Counted from the stretch's first letter, positions 1-6,647 are shown. The stretch is 8,962 nucleotides of DNA from Methanobacteriota archaeon (GCA_028679495.1 JAJRBK010000034.1:1-8962), one strand, 5' to 3'. Numbers and translations: made by a program. Notes: generated by a model not told the origin, from the letters alone.

Positions 1-14
1 CTAGTGCAAGTGGT

Positions 15-416
15 TTACCGTTTTCTGCTAATCAAATACGCTGCAGCTGTTAACCCAGCAATAGCGAATATCGCTTCGAATCCTGGCAACGGATTACTTT
101 GACCCTTCTGACTCGCTCCTGATTGAGTCGTATTGCTCTGAGCTAAACCAGTCCCAGCGAGCAGATTTCCGCTCGATGATTCCTTTGGCGGGATATTTAC
201 AGCTTTGTTAACACCCGCATATGCGATGGACTGAGTTGTGAAATTGCCAGCTGTATTAGTTCCCGTTATCGTAACACTTAACGTTTGATTATCTGCTAGC
301 GTTTTTCCGGCGTTAAGTCCAGCCCAGTCAACCTCCAGATGATGAATGTCACTTGGGGGTACATTGGTATCACCAGAGTATCCAGTAATATGGCTTAAGT
401 CAGCTGAAAACAGCAT
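15..416 (-). CDS. C-terminal part of the amber-interrupted surface protein, with PGF-CTERM anchor
   Basis: 133 residues counted from the first ATG after the amber codon, ending in TAA. The C-terminus carries a textbook PGF-CTERM sorting signal: a Ser/Thr/Gln-rich linker, then PGF at residues 111-113, a hydrophobic segment and a basic SRKR end. In known archaea, archaeosortase A removes this signal and the protein is attached to membrane lipid. Such proteins must be exported, yet this part has no signal peptide and no Shine-Dalgarno site before its ATG (the preceding bases are ACCGCTACCACT). It is therefore unlikely to be an independent gene. The region between the ATG and the linker is beta-rich, with histidines at 9, 25 and 26 that could supply a distal haem ligand. 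Sequons at N43, N58 and N95 fit an extracellular location. It is either the readthrough tail of the upstream part or the remnant of a gene broken by a nonsense mutation. Confidence 0.75.
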   Translation of the reverse strand: MLFSADLSHITGYSGDTNVPPSDIHHLEVDWAGLNAGKTLADNQTLSVTITGTNTAGNFTTQSIAYAGVNKAVNIPPKESSSGNLLAGTGLAQSNTTQSGASQKGQSNPLPGFEAIFAIAGLTAAAYLISRKR

Positions 417-428
417 AGTGGTAGCGGT

Positions 429-431
429 CTA
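429..431 (-). other. In-frame TAG inside the surface cytochrome gene: candidate pyrrolysine codon or nonsense mutation
   Basis: Reading the minus strand from 1004 to 15 gives one frame of 329 codons broken only by this TAG at codon 192. The full product would have a signal peptide, a CRICH haem motif, the amber position, a beta-rich region and a PGF-CTERM anchor, which is a complete architecture. Both flanks have N-glycosylation sequons. Codons 191-193 read Asn-TAG-Thr, so a pyrrolysine here would sit in the middle of an N-X-T sequon. Some methanogenic archaea decode TAG as pyrrolysine using PylS and tRNA-Pyl, but neither gene is in this window. Against general recoding, TAG also ends two other genes here at natural lengths. 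Confidence 0.5.
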
Positions 432-1004
432 ATTTACGCCTGGATAGTCACGTGTAGGATTATCGGAGGTATGGCAGATTCGGCAATTCCCAGTCGGCTG
501 TGCGATAACAGAAAACGCGCTGCCCGGAACCACACGACCTTTGTCTGATTTGCTGTTTGGTCCATAAACTGTCGGATTTAAACGCAATGGCGAACTTACA
601 ACCGTGAAGGGCGTTGTTCTGGTAGGTCCATTTGGATCCTCCACTTTGAATAGATATTGTCCCGGAGCGAGCTGAGGGGTCATCCAGGAAAAGAAGATGT
701 ATCCATTGGTCGCATTGCCATTATCGTTTGCGCCCCCGTCAGTAACGTTAGCGACCTTAATCCACGAGCCGCCATCATCGTCCTTTCCGTTCTTGTTTAC
801 ATCGACGTAGTAAGATAGCTGGACGGTGCTTCCATTTTTCGCAAGGTTGGCTGAGACAATCACCTTATCGCCTGAATTGACAGTAGTTGGTTCTAGCTGT
901 AGCAACGTTGTTGCAGACGATGGTATTACTGCGATGCTCGTAGTCAAAAGAGCGGCGATGAAAAAAAGACACAGGAACGCGATCTTAACGGGTGATTGGT
1001 GCAT
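429..1004 (-). CDS. Exported surface protein, N-terminal part, with one CxxCH haem c motif; ends at an in-frame amber codon
   Basis: 191 codons ending in TAG. Residues 1-31 look like a signal peptide: a short basic start, a hydrophobic run at about 8-27, and small residues near SSA. A beta-rich extracellular region follows, with a DVNKNGKDDDG stretch (68-78) resembling a dockerin/EF-hand calcium loop. Residues 174-178 read CRICH, a covalent haem c attachment motif. N-X-S/T sequons occur at N57, N86 and N97. The start is supported by a GAGGGA Shine-Dalgarno site six bases upstream and a TTTTATATA box farther upstream. On its own this product would be secreted without an anchor and would stop 13 residues after the haem motif. 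The frame continues after the TAG through four sense codons into the PGF-CTERM part. I read the two as one gene of about 329 codons. The exact family is not recognised; single-haem surface cytochrome is inference. Confidence 0.8.
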   Translation of the reverse strand: MHQSPVKIAFLCLFFIAALLTTSIAVIPSSATTLLQLEPTTVNSGDKVIVSANLAKNGSTVQLSYYVDVNKNGKDDDGGSWIKVANVTDGGANDNGNATNGYIFFSWMTPQLAPGQYLFKVEDPNGPTRTTPFTVVSSPLRLNPTVYGPNSKSDKGRVVPGSAFSVIAQPTGNCRICHTSDNPTRDYPGVN

Positions 1005-1010
1005 GTTAGT

Positions 1011-1016
1011 TCCCTC
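1011..1016 (-). promoter_or_regulatory. Shine-Dalgarno site of the haem surface protein
   Basis: The minus strand reads GAGGGA, six bases before the ATG at 1004. It supports this start and contrasts with the ATG at 416, which has no such site. Confidence 0.6.
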
Positions 1017-1048
1017 AAGTTATTCGACAAGCTCTATTCACAAGTGTG

Positions 1049-1057
1049 TATATAAAA
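1049..1057 (-). promoter_or_regulatory. TATA box (box A) of the haem surface protein gene
   Basis: The minus strand reads TTTTATATA, an exact match to the archaeal TTTATATA box, centred about 49 bases upstream of the ATG. With the usual 25-27 base offset, transcription would start near 1027 and give a leader of roughly 22 bases containing the Shine-Dalgarno site. Confidence 0.6.
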
Positions 1058-1133
1058 CATTCGAGTATCCTATTACGGCACAACGTTATAATCAAGATTG
1101 CTTACCATGGAGTTGCTCAATCGACGAGTTACG

Positions 1134-1140
1134 TTTATTA
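1134..1140 (+). promoter_or_regulatory. Possible TATA box of the acyl-CoA synthetase operon (leaderless start)
   Basis: TTTATTA is centred about 30 bases before the ATG at 1167, which would place the transcription start at or very near the ATG. No Shine-Dalgarno site precedes that ATG, as expected for a leaderless archaeal mRNA. A competing AT-rich element, GTTATAAT at 1085-1092, would instead give a leader of about 55 bases. Confidence 0.35.
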
Positions 1141-1166
1141 GGCTCGAGAACGCTTGAAACAGTACG

Positions 1167-3239
1167 ATGGATGACTTTTTTTATCCGAAGTCGATAGCTG
1201 TCGTTGGTGCTGCTCGTGAAGAGGGCAAGGTCGGCCACTCGGTATTAAAAAATCTGATTGATGCAGGATTCGAAGGGGAGATCGTTCCAGTCAACCCAAA
1301 TGCGACGGAGATTCTCGGGTTAAAAGCTTATCCCACAATAAAGAAGGTGGACCTCGCGGTCGTAGCAGTGCCGGCGAGAGTCGTTCCATCCGTCTTAGAA
1401 GAGGCAGGGCGAATCGGTATTAAAGCTGCCATTGTTATATCAGCAGGGTTTAGAGAAGCAGGAATAGAGGGCGGGCGACTTGAGGGCCAGATCAAAGAGA
1501 TATCTCGGAAATACGGTATCAGGATTGTCGGTCCCAACTGCCTTGGCATTATAAGCACGGGCGCACGCATGAATGCGTCTTTTGCTAGCGAATATCCAGA
1601 TAAGGGCGTTATTTCTTTGATATCACAAAGTGGCGCTCTTTGCACGTCTTTTCTCGACTGGGCAGCTACTGAAGGCCTTGGATTTGATAAGTTCGTGAGC
1701 GTAGGCAATAAGGTGGATATAACGGAGGCCGAGCTATTAGACTATATTACTCGTCATTCATCAACACGCATTGTTGCGCTTTACATTGAGGGGATTGACA
1801 ACGGTCGCGAGTTCATGCGAATAGCCAGTGAGACATCAAAGCTGAGACCAATAATCGCGCTTAAGTCGGGCAGAACCGATGTTGGCGCCAAGGCCGCCTC
1901 ATCGCATACTGGTGCGTTAGCAGGCTCAGATGCAACATACGATGCAGCGTTTAAGCAGTCTGGTGTAATGCGAGTCGATTCTATCGACGAATTCTTTGAT
2001 GCCGCCAAGATTTTTTCGCATTGTGAAATTCCCAAGCTGTCAACGGTGGCGATTATCACAAACGCTGGCGGTCCTGGCGTGTTGGCAAGTGATGCCTGTG
2101 CTAAGTATCAGCTACCGCTTGCCAACTTCACCTTCGACACCATAGAAATGCTCAAAAGGAGACTTCCACCAGAGAGCAACATCTACAATCCAGTCGACAT
2201 TCTAGGAGATGCGCCTCCACAGCGGTACGTCGACACCCTGGAGACCGTGTTGAACGATGAGAACGTAGGCGTTGTCGTTGTACTGCTCACCCCCCAAGCA
2301 ATGACTGAGCCTGAAAAGACTGCAACAAGCACCTTGGAGCTCTCTGCTCATGCTAAAAAGCCCATTATCACATCCTTTATCGGAGGGAAAGAACTCAGTA
2401 CCGCTACTGAATTATTGAAGCACGGAAGCGTGGCAAATTTTGCAAGCCCAGAAACAGCGATCAGGGCTGCTCATAACCTTGTTCGATTTAGGGAAATCAG
2501 AACGTCTGAGGAGGCACGACAAGCCCCGCACATCATCGGTCGGAAGCGTGCTGTGTCCTTGCGGATCAAAAACGTCCAAAAAGACAGGCGAACATCTCTA
2601 ACAGAGGAGGAGGGTAGAGATATCCTCCGCGCGTACGGGGTCAAAGCACCACGGGAAAGACTCGTCACAACGCGAGACAAAGTTGTCCAAGCGTCGCATG
2701 AGATTGGCTATCCCGTCGTCATGAAGGTGAGTTCACCTGATATCTCACATAAGACAGATGTTGGAGGCGTTGTCACAGGGATAAGCTCGGATAAAGCGGC
2801 TAAGAATGCGTTCGATCAGATTTATGCCAACGTAAATAGAAGGATGCCACAGGCAAGGATCAACGGGGTGATCGTCCAAGAGATGGTGCAAGGCGAGGAG
2901 GTGATCATCGGCGCGACGTGCGATCCGCAGTTCGGGCCATTCGTGACCTTCGGGTTAGGTGGCCTTTATGTCGAGGTCTTAAAAGACGTATCCCATCGTA
3001 TAGCTCCGATCACGTTTGCCGAAGCAAAGGAAATGATTTCTGAGATCAAGTCCTACCCCATCCTCTTAGGAGCACGCGGGAGAAAAGCGCTCGACATCGA
3101 CGCCCTAGCCGATGCTATCTTGCGTGTAAGTCAGATCAGCCAAGACTTCACAGAGATACAAGAGGTAGAAATTAATCCGTTAATCGTGCAAGAAGATGGG
3201 TGTTACGCGGTGGATGCACTTGTGGTCATACAAGGGTGA
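1167..3239 (+). CDS. ADP-forming acetate/acyl-CoA ligase, fused alpha and beta subunits
   Basis: Catalyses acyl-CoA + ADP + phosphate to acid + CoA + ATP, a soluble cytoplasmic route for ATP production by substrate-level phosphorylation; acetate is the commonest substrate. Domains of the 690-residue protein: an N-terminal CoA-binding Rossmann domain (about 1-130, starting MDDFFYPKSIAVVGA, with VGPNCLG at 121-127); succinyl-CoA-ligase-like domains (about 145-440) with the phosphohistidine loop SSHTGALAGS at 245-254 (His247); and a C-terminal ATP-grasp domain (about 475-690) with the MKVSSPDISHKTDVGG segment at 519-534 and EVEINPL at 666-672. Length and order match the single-chain fused form common in archaea, as opposed to the split alpha/beta enzymes of Thermococcales. 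Key residues are present and there is no truncation. It lies 35 bp before the P-loop/DRTGG gene, suggesting co-transcription. Substrate specificity cannot be read from the sequence. Confidence 0.93.
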   Translation: MDDFFYPKSIAVVGAAREEGKVGHSVLKNLIDAGFEGEIVPVNPNATEILGLKAYPTIKKVDLAVVAVPARVVPSVLEEAGRIGIKAAIVISAGFREAGIEGGRLEGQIKEISRKYGIRIVGPNCLGIISTGARMNASFASEYPDKGVISLISQSGALCTSFLDWAATEGLGFDKFVSVGNKVDITEAELLDYITRHSSTRIVALYIEGIDNGREFMRIASETSKLRPIIALKSGRTDVGAKAASSHTGALAGSDATYDAAFKQSGVMRVDSIDEFFDAAKIFSHCEIPKLSTVAIITNAGGPGVLASDACAKYQLPLANFTFDTIEMLKRRLPPESNIYNPVDILGDAPPQRYVDTLETVLNDENVGVVVVLLTPQAMTEPEKTATSTLELSAHAKKPIITSFIGGKELSTATELLKHGSVANFASPETAIRAAHNLVRFREIRTSEEARQAPHIIGRKRAVSLRIKNVQKDRRTSLTEEEGRDILRAYGVKAPRERLVTTRDKVVQASHEIGYPVVMKVSSPDISHKTDVGGVVTGISSDKAAKNAFDQIYANVNRRMPQARINGVIVQEMVQGEEVIIGATCDPQFGPFVTFGLGGLYVEVLKDVSHRIAPITFAEAKEMISEIKSYPILLGARGRKALDIDALADAILRVSQISQDFTEIQEVEINPLIVQEDGCYAVDALVVIQG

Positions 3240-3260
3240 GAATCAATGCAGTTTGAAAAC

Positions 3261-3267
3261 GGGAGGT
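3261..3267 (+). promoter_or_regulatory. Strong Shine-Dalgarno site fixing a GTG start
   Basis: GGGAGGT lies seven bases before GTG at 3275. This strong, well-spaced site supports translation from GTG within a polycistronic mRNA with the upstream synthetase. Confidence 0.75.
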
Positions 3268-3274
3268 AAGGAAC

Positions 3275-4276
3275 GTGCGTGTTGAATGCGACGTACCGAA
3301 GCTTATGGTAAGTTCGGTATCTGGAGGATCTGGCAAGACTATAGTTACACTAGGCCTTGCTTTAAACTTTAAAGGAGCTTTGGGATTCTACAAACCTATT
3401 CGTGAAAATTTAATTACAATCGACGGAAAACTCATCGAAGAAGATGCCTATTTGATGAGACACGTTCTCAACTTGGAGGATGAATCGTTGCTCTCGCCTT
3501 TTACATACAATATCTTCAAAGGCCTCAAAGCCGAGGACATTGTATGTGGATTGAATCGTATTTGTCACGACAAAGAGGCGATCCTGATCGAAGGAACGAA
3601 GGACATAAGCACCGGGTTCATCCACAACATCTCGAGTATCCAGCTTGCTCGGGAGCTCAACACCGAGATCCTTGTTGTGACCGATATATACTCGCTTGAT
3701 AAGGTTGCCATGATAAAGCTCCTTCTAGAAAGGCTGAAAGTCAAGCTTAAGGGAGTCGTGCTTAACCAGTCACAAGATCCTGGCTTTGAGAACTATATGA
3801 TTAAACGAGGGATCAATATCGTAGGATCGATTCCGTTCATCAAGGAGCTAAAGGCGCTCCATGCATATGAGATCGCTGAAGAGCTGGGAGGAGAGGTACT
3901 AGTTGAGGGATCGGACCTGTTAATTGAAAATGTGCTCATCGGAGCGATGACGCCAGAGTCCGCGCTTAAGTACTTTAGGAGGGTTCCAGGAAAAGCCGTC
4001 ATAACGGGGGGTGACCGAGCGGACTTGCAGCTGGCTGCGTTATCTACCTCCACATCGTGTCTTGTACTCACGGGGGGGCTGTATCCAGCTAACCACGTCA
4101 TTGCAAGGGCACAAGAACTCGGCGTTAGCGTGATTCTCGTCCACTTGGATACGCTCACGGCAGCCGAACGCGTCGAGCGGCTTGCAGCACGTATTGATCC
4201 CTTCGACGATCGGAAGAAACACCTGATAAAAGAGACAGTGCAGCAAAATTTAGATATAGAGGCGATATGGGGTTGA
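3275..4276 (+). CDS. BioD-like P-loop protein with DRTGG domain (phosphotransacetylase N-terminal-like)
   Basis: 333 residues from a GTG start. Residues 1-205 form a dethiobiotin-synthase-like P-loop NTPase domain with the Walker A motif SGGSGKT at 16-22 and conserved segments around FYKPI, LIEGT and ILVVTD. Residues about 212-315 form a DRTGG-type domain with the signatures GGDRADLQLAAL and LVLTGGLYP. This is the N-terminal regulatory architecture of long bacterial phosphotransacetylases, but the catalytic PTA_PTB domain is absent, so it should not be called a phosphotransacetylase. It follows the ADP-forming synthetase closely on the same strand, and archaea often keep these two genes adjacent. 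A regulatory or accessory role in acetyl-CoA/acetate metabolism is therefore inferred, possibly nucleotide-sensing. The biochemical function is not known to me. It ends in TGA, convergent with the CARDB gene. Confidence 0.85.
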   Translation: MRVECDVPKLMVSSVSGGSGKTIVTLGLALNFKGALGFYKPIRENLITIDGKLIEEDAYLMRHVLNLEDESLLSPFTYNIFKGLKAEDIVCGLNRICHDKEAILIEGTKDISTGFIHNISSIQLARELNTEILVVTDIYSLDKVAMIKLLLERLKVKLKGVVLNQSQDPGFENYMIKRGINIVGSIPFIKELKALHAYEIAEELGGEVLVEGSDLLIENVLIGAMTPESALKYFRRVPGKAVITGGDRADLQLAALSTSTSCLVLTGGLYPANHVIARAQELGVSVILVHLDTLTAAERVERLAARIDPFDDRKKHLIKETVQQNLDIEAIWG

Positions 4277-4339
4277 TCGCAGCGCCTTCCGTTACTCCCT
4301 ATCTCGCATATCCGGGCACATTATTTGCTGCAGTTCTGC

Positions 4340-5413
4340 TTATGCGCCTTTTTTCCCCCATATCTTGTTGCGCAACGCTTTTTTAGAAGAGACGTCGCCT
4401 ACAACAAAGCCATCAGAGTTGAAACCTCGGTCGGCAGAGGATGAATGAGCTGCACCATACGGTTTTGTCTGAGCGTGTTCATCGTGCTCGGCGGCATCTA
4501 TTGCTATTTGCCGACGACGTGGGAGAGCTACCGTATCGGGTGGTTCTTCGGGCGCACGTTCTGTTGATGACGGCTGCGATGGAAGAGTTGAAGCCATTTT
4601 GCTTTGATCAGCGTCTCCAGGAGGGTAATCACCTGTAAAGTGGTCCTCCTCGAAACGATCCCCTCCAGATTTGTTTTGAGAGAAGACAAAGAAGAGGGCG
4701 ATAGTGATGAGCGCTGTAATCGCGATAATGAAAAGTATCCACGTGTTAACCTGACTTAGAACATCTCCAAAAGCGTATGGCATGTCTTGTGCCTCGGTTG
4801 CTTTTTCTGTTGGAGCTGCTGTAGGGGTGGGGGTTACGCTTAATGTGACCGCATTCTCTCTCATGTCGTAAGGAGGTGTCGCTTTATTTGATGGGTCAGT
4901 GCCATCTTTGAATGCAACGACGCTAACTCCATAACTTCCAGGTGCCAGCCCGTTTGGCGAGAATTGGATTGCGCGCGTTTCTCCTGCATTTAGCGAAACT
5001 ACGGTGCTATCTGATGAGGCTGTGCGGCCCGCTGTGGTGCTGTAAAAGACGCTCACACGGACGCCGTTTGCAGCTGCATTGCCGTTTTGCAGTGTGACAG
5101 TGACTTGCTGCTTCGCATTTGACTGCCCGGGACTGGACGTTTTGACATCAGCGATCTTGACGCTGGGCGTCGCTGCTTTCGGGGATACTTGCGGATTGAC
5201 TGGAGCGAGCGGATTGATATCGAATATATCGAGTTGCTTTGTCAAATTATTAAGCATGCTGTCGATCTCGTCGAAGATAGTCCCATATGTGACGAGTTGA
5301 GCTGCTGTCGTCTGCTGGTAGCCGCGCACCTCTGCATGCGCCAAAGGCACTGACACCAGAAGTACGATCACGGCCGGAATAACTGCAAATGCTAGGATTG
5401 AACGCCGCTGCAT
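4340..5413 (-). CDS. Membrane-anchored CARDB-domain surface protein with cytoplasmic tail
   Basis: 357 residues. The N-terminus is a signal peptide (MQRRS, hydrophobic run 7-23, likely cleavage after AHA at 25-27). A short helical region (about 32-65) follows, then a CARDB/APHP-like beta-sandwich (about 84-195) with typical VTVTLQNGN, LNAGET and LAPGSYGVSVV segments. A Pro/Thr-rich linker (195-208) leads to a transmembrane helix at about 224-246. The last 110 residues are hydrophilic, with acidic and Pro/Ser-rich stretches and a basic end (NKIWGKKGA), and should lie in the cytoplasm. CARDB domains occur in adhesins and peptidase-linked surface proteins, so an extracellular binding or scaffold role is inferred. 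No Shine-Dalgarno site precedes the ATG; TTTACTA at 5432-5438 on the minus strand could be the TATA box of a near-leaderless transcript. It is convergent with the P-loop/DRTGG gene, 63 bp apart. Family assignment is by domain character, not a recognised ortholog. Confidence 0.8.
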   Translation of the reverse strand: MQRRSILAFAVIPAVIVLLVSVPLAHAEVRGYQQTTAAQLVTYGTIFDEIDSMLNNLTKQLDIFDINPLAPVNPQVSPKAATPSVKIADVKTSSPGQSNAKQQVTVTLQNGNAAANGVRVSVFYSTTAGRTASSDSTVVSLNAGETRAIQFSPNGLAPGSYGVSVVAFKDGTDPSNKATPPYDMRENAVTLSVTPTPTAAPTEKATEAQDMPYAFGDVLSQVNTWILFIIAITALITIALFFVFSQNKSGGDRFEEDHFTGDYPPGDADQSKMASTLPSQPSSTERAPEEPPDTVALPRRRQIAIDAAEHDEHAQTKPYGAAHSSSADRGFNSDGFVVGDVSSKKALRNKIWGKKGA

Positions 5414-5518
5414 CGTAATACCGACTTTTTCTAGTAAATCAATATGTACGGTTGGATGACTTAATGCTTATGTATGGCCCAAAAAGTGTGGCCGCTACAC
5501 CCGCCGCACGCTAGACAA

Positions 5519-5553
5519 GGGGGCGGAGTTTGGGGAATAGGGGGCTTTATGGG
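5519..5553 (+). other. G-run cluster, possible G-quadruplex
   Basis: On the plus strand there are four runs of G: five at 5519-5523, four at 5532-5535, five at 5540-5544 and three at 5551-5553, with intervening loops of 8, 4 and 6 bases. The cluster is framed by a perfect 6-bp inverted repeat, CGCACG at 5505-5510 and CGTGCG at 5558-5563. It lies between two minus-strand genes, so the G-rich strand is the template and any RNA crossing it would be C-rich. No coding potential is seen in the 191-bp spacer. Confidence 0.4.
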
Positions 5554-5604
5554 CAATCGTGCGTAAAAACACCGCCACAAAGGGTGAATCCTATCTTTGG
5601 CCGG

Positions 5605-6441
5605 TCACAACAGCACTTTGATGAGGTCAGTGTCTTTTATGATCCCTTCAAGCTTTTGATCGACGGTAATAACGGGCAAGAGCTCAACATCAAATCGTCT
5701 CATTTGTCTCGCACATTCACTTGCACCTGTCTTGTGATAGAGTGATTCGTAATCTGCCATCATGATGTCTTTGACCGGTATATCAGGCAGCTCAACCCTG
5801 GAAACACCGTAGTACAAGCTCATCGTATCGCGTACTGCTTCCCACGTCCATGCGTCCTCGTCTGAACCTGACGAAAGATCTGCCTTTTCAATGGTGTCCT
5901 CGATCTTGCTCGCCTTCAAGAGAGCGCTCTCAGTAACTATGCCTACAACGCGGTTCATAGAATCGATTATAGGGCTGGCGTCAGCGTTCGCTAGGCGCAT
6001 GATTTCTCCCACCACGTTAAGCGGGGTCATATCCCATATGGCGACTATTTCTCTGGTTATGAAACCGTCAACAGGAGTGCCAATGTCCGCCTCTGCAATA
6101 GCTCTCACGATATCTGTTACTGTTATAAACCCTACCAGGTGAGAGTCTTCCACAACAGGCATTCTCCGTATATTGTTCTCGATGAACACGTGGACCGCGT
6201 CATCTATGATCGCGTCTGGAGAGACAAATACCGGCTGTCTTGTCATGAGAAGAGCGATTTGATCTTCTTCAGGGTTGCGAAAAATATCTCCTCGTGTGAT
6301 TATCCCCACAAGGTTACCGTTCTTGATTACAGGCACGCTCGTGATGCCTTTCTCTTGCATGATTTTAAGGGCCTTATCGCGTGATCCAGGCACCTCAACG
6401 AAGACTACGTCTTTACTCATGATGTCTTCGACTTTTGTCAT
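5605..6441 (-). CDS. Four-CBS-domain regulatory protein
   Basis: 278 residues made almost entirely of CBS motifs: about 7-55 (VEDIMSKDVVFV through LVGIITRGDIF), 65-118 (LMTRQPVFV through LVGFITVTDIV), 127-175 (ITREIVAIW through VVGIVTESALL) and 224-276 (VKDIMMADYESL through LEGIIKDTDLI). They should pair as two Bateman modules. These modules bind adenosine ligands such as AMP, ATP or S-adenosylmethionine and usually sense energy state. There is no attached enzyme, transporter or DNA-binding domain, so it probably acts by binding a partner. The third and fourth CBS motifs are separated by an acidic, Ser-rich insert (about 180-222) that differs from the tight spacing of the first pair. The start is supported by GAGG seven bases upstream. 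Two palindromes in the upstream region suggest specific regulation. The target is unknown. Confidence 0.9.
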   Translation of the reverse strand: MTKVEDIMSKDVVFVEVPGSRDKALKIMQEKGITSVPVIKNGNLVGIITRGDIFRNPEEDQIALLMTRQPVFVSPDAIIDDAVHVFIENNIRRMPVVEDSHLVGFITVTDIVRAIAEADIGTPVDGFITREIVAIWDMTPLNVVGEIMRLANADASPIIDSMNRVVGIVTESALLKASKIEDTIEKADLSSGSDEDAWTWEAVRDTMSLYYGVSRVELPDIPVKDIMMADYESLYHKTGASECARQMRRFDVELLPVITVDQKLEGIIKDTDLIKVLL

Positions 6442-6448
6442 TTTACGT

Positions 6449-6452
6449 CCTC
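6449..6452 (-). promoter_or_regulatory. Shine-Dalgarno site of the CBS protein
   Basis: GAGG on the minus strand, seven bases before the ATG at 6441, supports the chosen start. Confidence 0.5.
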
Positions 6453-6466
6453 ATTGCAGTTACGTA

Positions 6467-6481
6467 GCTGCACGGTGCAGC
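6467..6481. repeat. Perfect palindrome upstream of the CBS gene (7-bp arms)
   Basis: GCTGCAC-G-GTGCAGC: seven-base arms around one central base. With so short a centre it is better read as a site for a dimeric DNA-binding protein than as an RNA hairpin. It lies 26-40 bases upstream of the CBS ATG, probably just inside the transcribed leader. Confidence 0.55.
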
Positions 6482-6482
6482 A

Positions 6483-6507
6483 CTGCGTCGTGTCATATGC
6501 GACGCAG
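6483..6507. repeat. Second inverted repeat upstream of the CBS gene (8-bp arms)
   Basis: CTGCGTCG and CGACGCAG are perfect eight-base arms around a nine-base centre, TGTCATATG. The element begins one base beyond the first palindrome and would cover the predicted transcription start near 6488. It could be an operator or, if transcribed, an RNA stem-loop. Confidence 0.55.
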
Positions 6508-6510
6508 GTT

Positions 6511-6518
6511 TTAGATAA
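6511..6518 (-). promoter_or_regulatory. Possible TATA box of the CBS gene
   Basis: The minus strand reads TTATCTAA, centred about 26 bases upstream of the middle of the 6483-6507 inverted repeat. This would start transcription within the repeat, giving a leader of about 47 bases. The match to the archaeal consensus is moderate. Confidence 0.35.
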
Positions 6519-6647
6519 CAATAGATGCAAGCTATTGCTTCTTTGACTTGATGAGTTTGACACGTCATATCCTTCCTCTGCTGTCACGCCTCTTCAGCCA
6601 TCTCTCTTTCATAGTTGTATTGGTAGCGTTGTACTTTGAGCCTGGGA

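Noticed and set aside
15..416. Treating the PGF-CTERM part as an independent gene
   Set aside because: It has no signal peptide, Shine-Dalgarno site or promoter, and is in frame with the upstream part. It is more probably one gene with an amber codon.
826..1197. Plus-strand open frame of 123 codons
   Set aside because: It is antisense to the haem protein gene, spans its promoter and overlaps the synthetase start. It has no recognisable domain, and the minus-strand reading has signal peptide, haem motif and ribosome-binding site.
4277..4339. Terminator between the convergent P-loop/DRTGG and CARDB genes
   Set aside because: No T-rich tract or convincing stem-loop is visible on either strand; only a four-base GCAG/CTGC hairpin is present.
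6483..6512. Stem-loop followed by TTTT on the plus strand, resembling an intrinsic terminator
   Set aside because: No plus-strand gene ends nearby. On the minus strand, where both neighbouring genes lie, the stem is not followed by a T run.
6565..6612. Possible 15-residue peptide (ATG to TGA, minus strand) between the amidohydrolase and CBS genes
   Set aside because: It has no ribosome-binding site and is too short to distinguish from chance.
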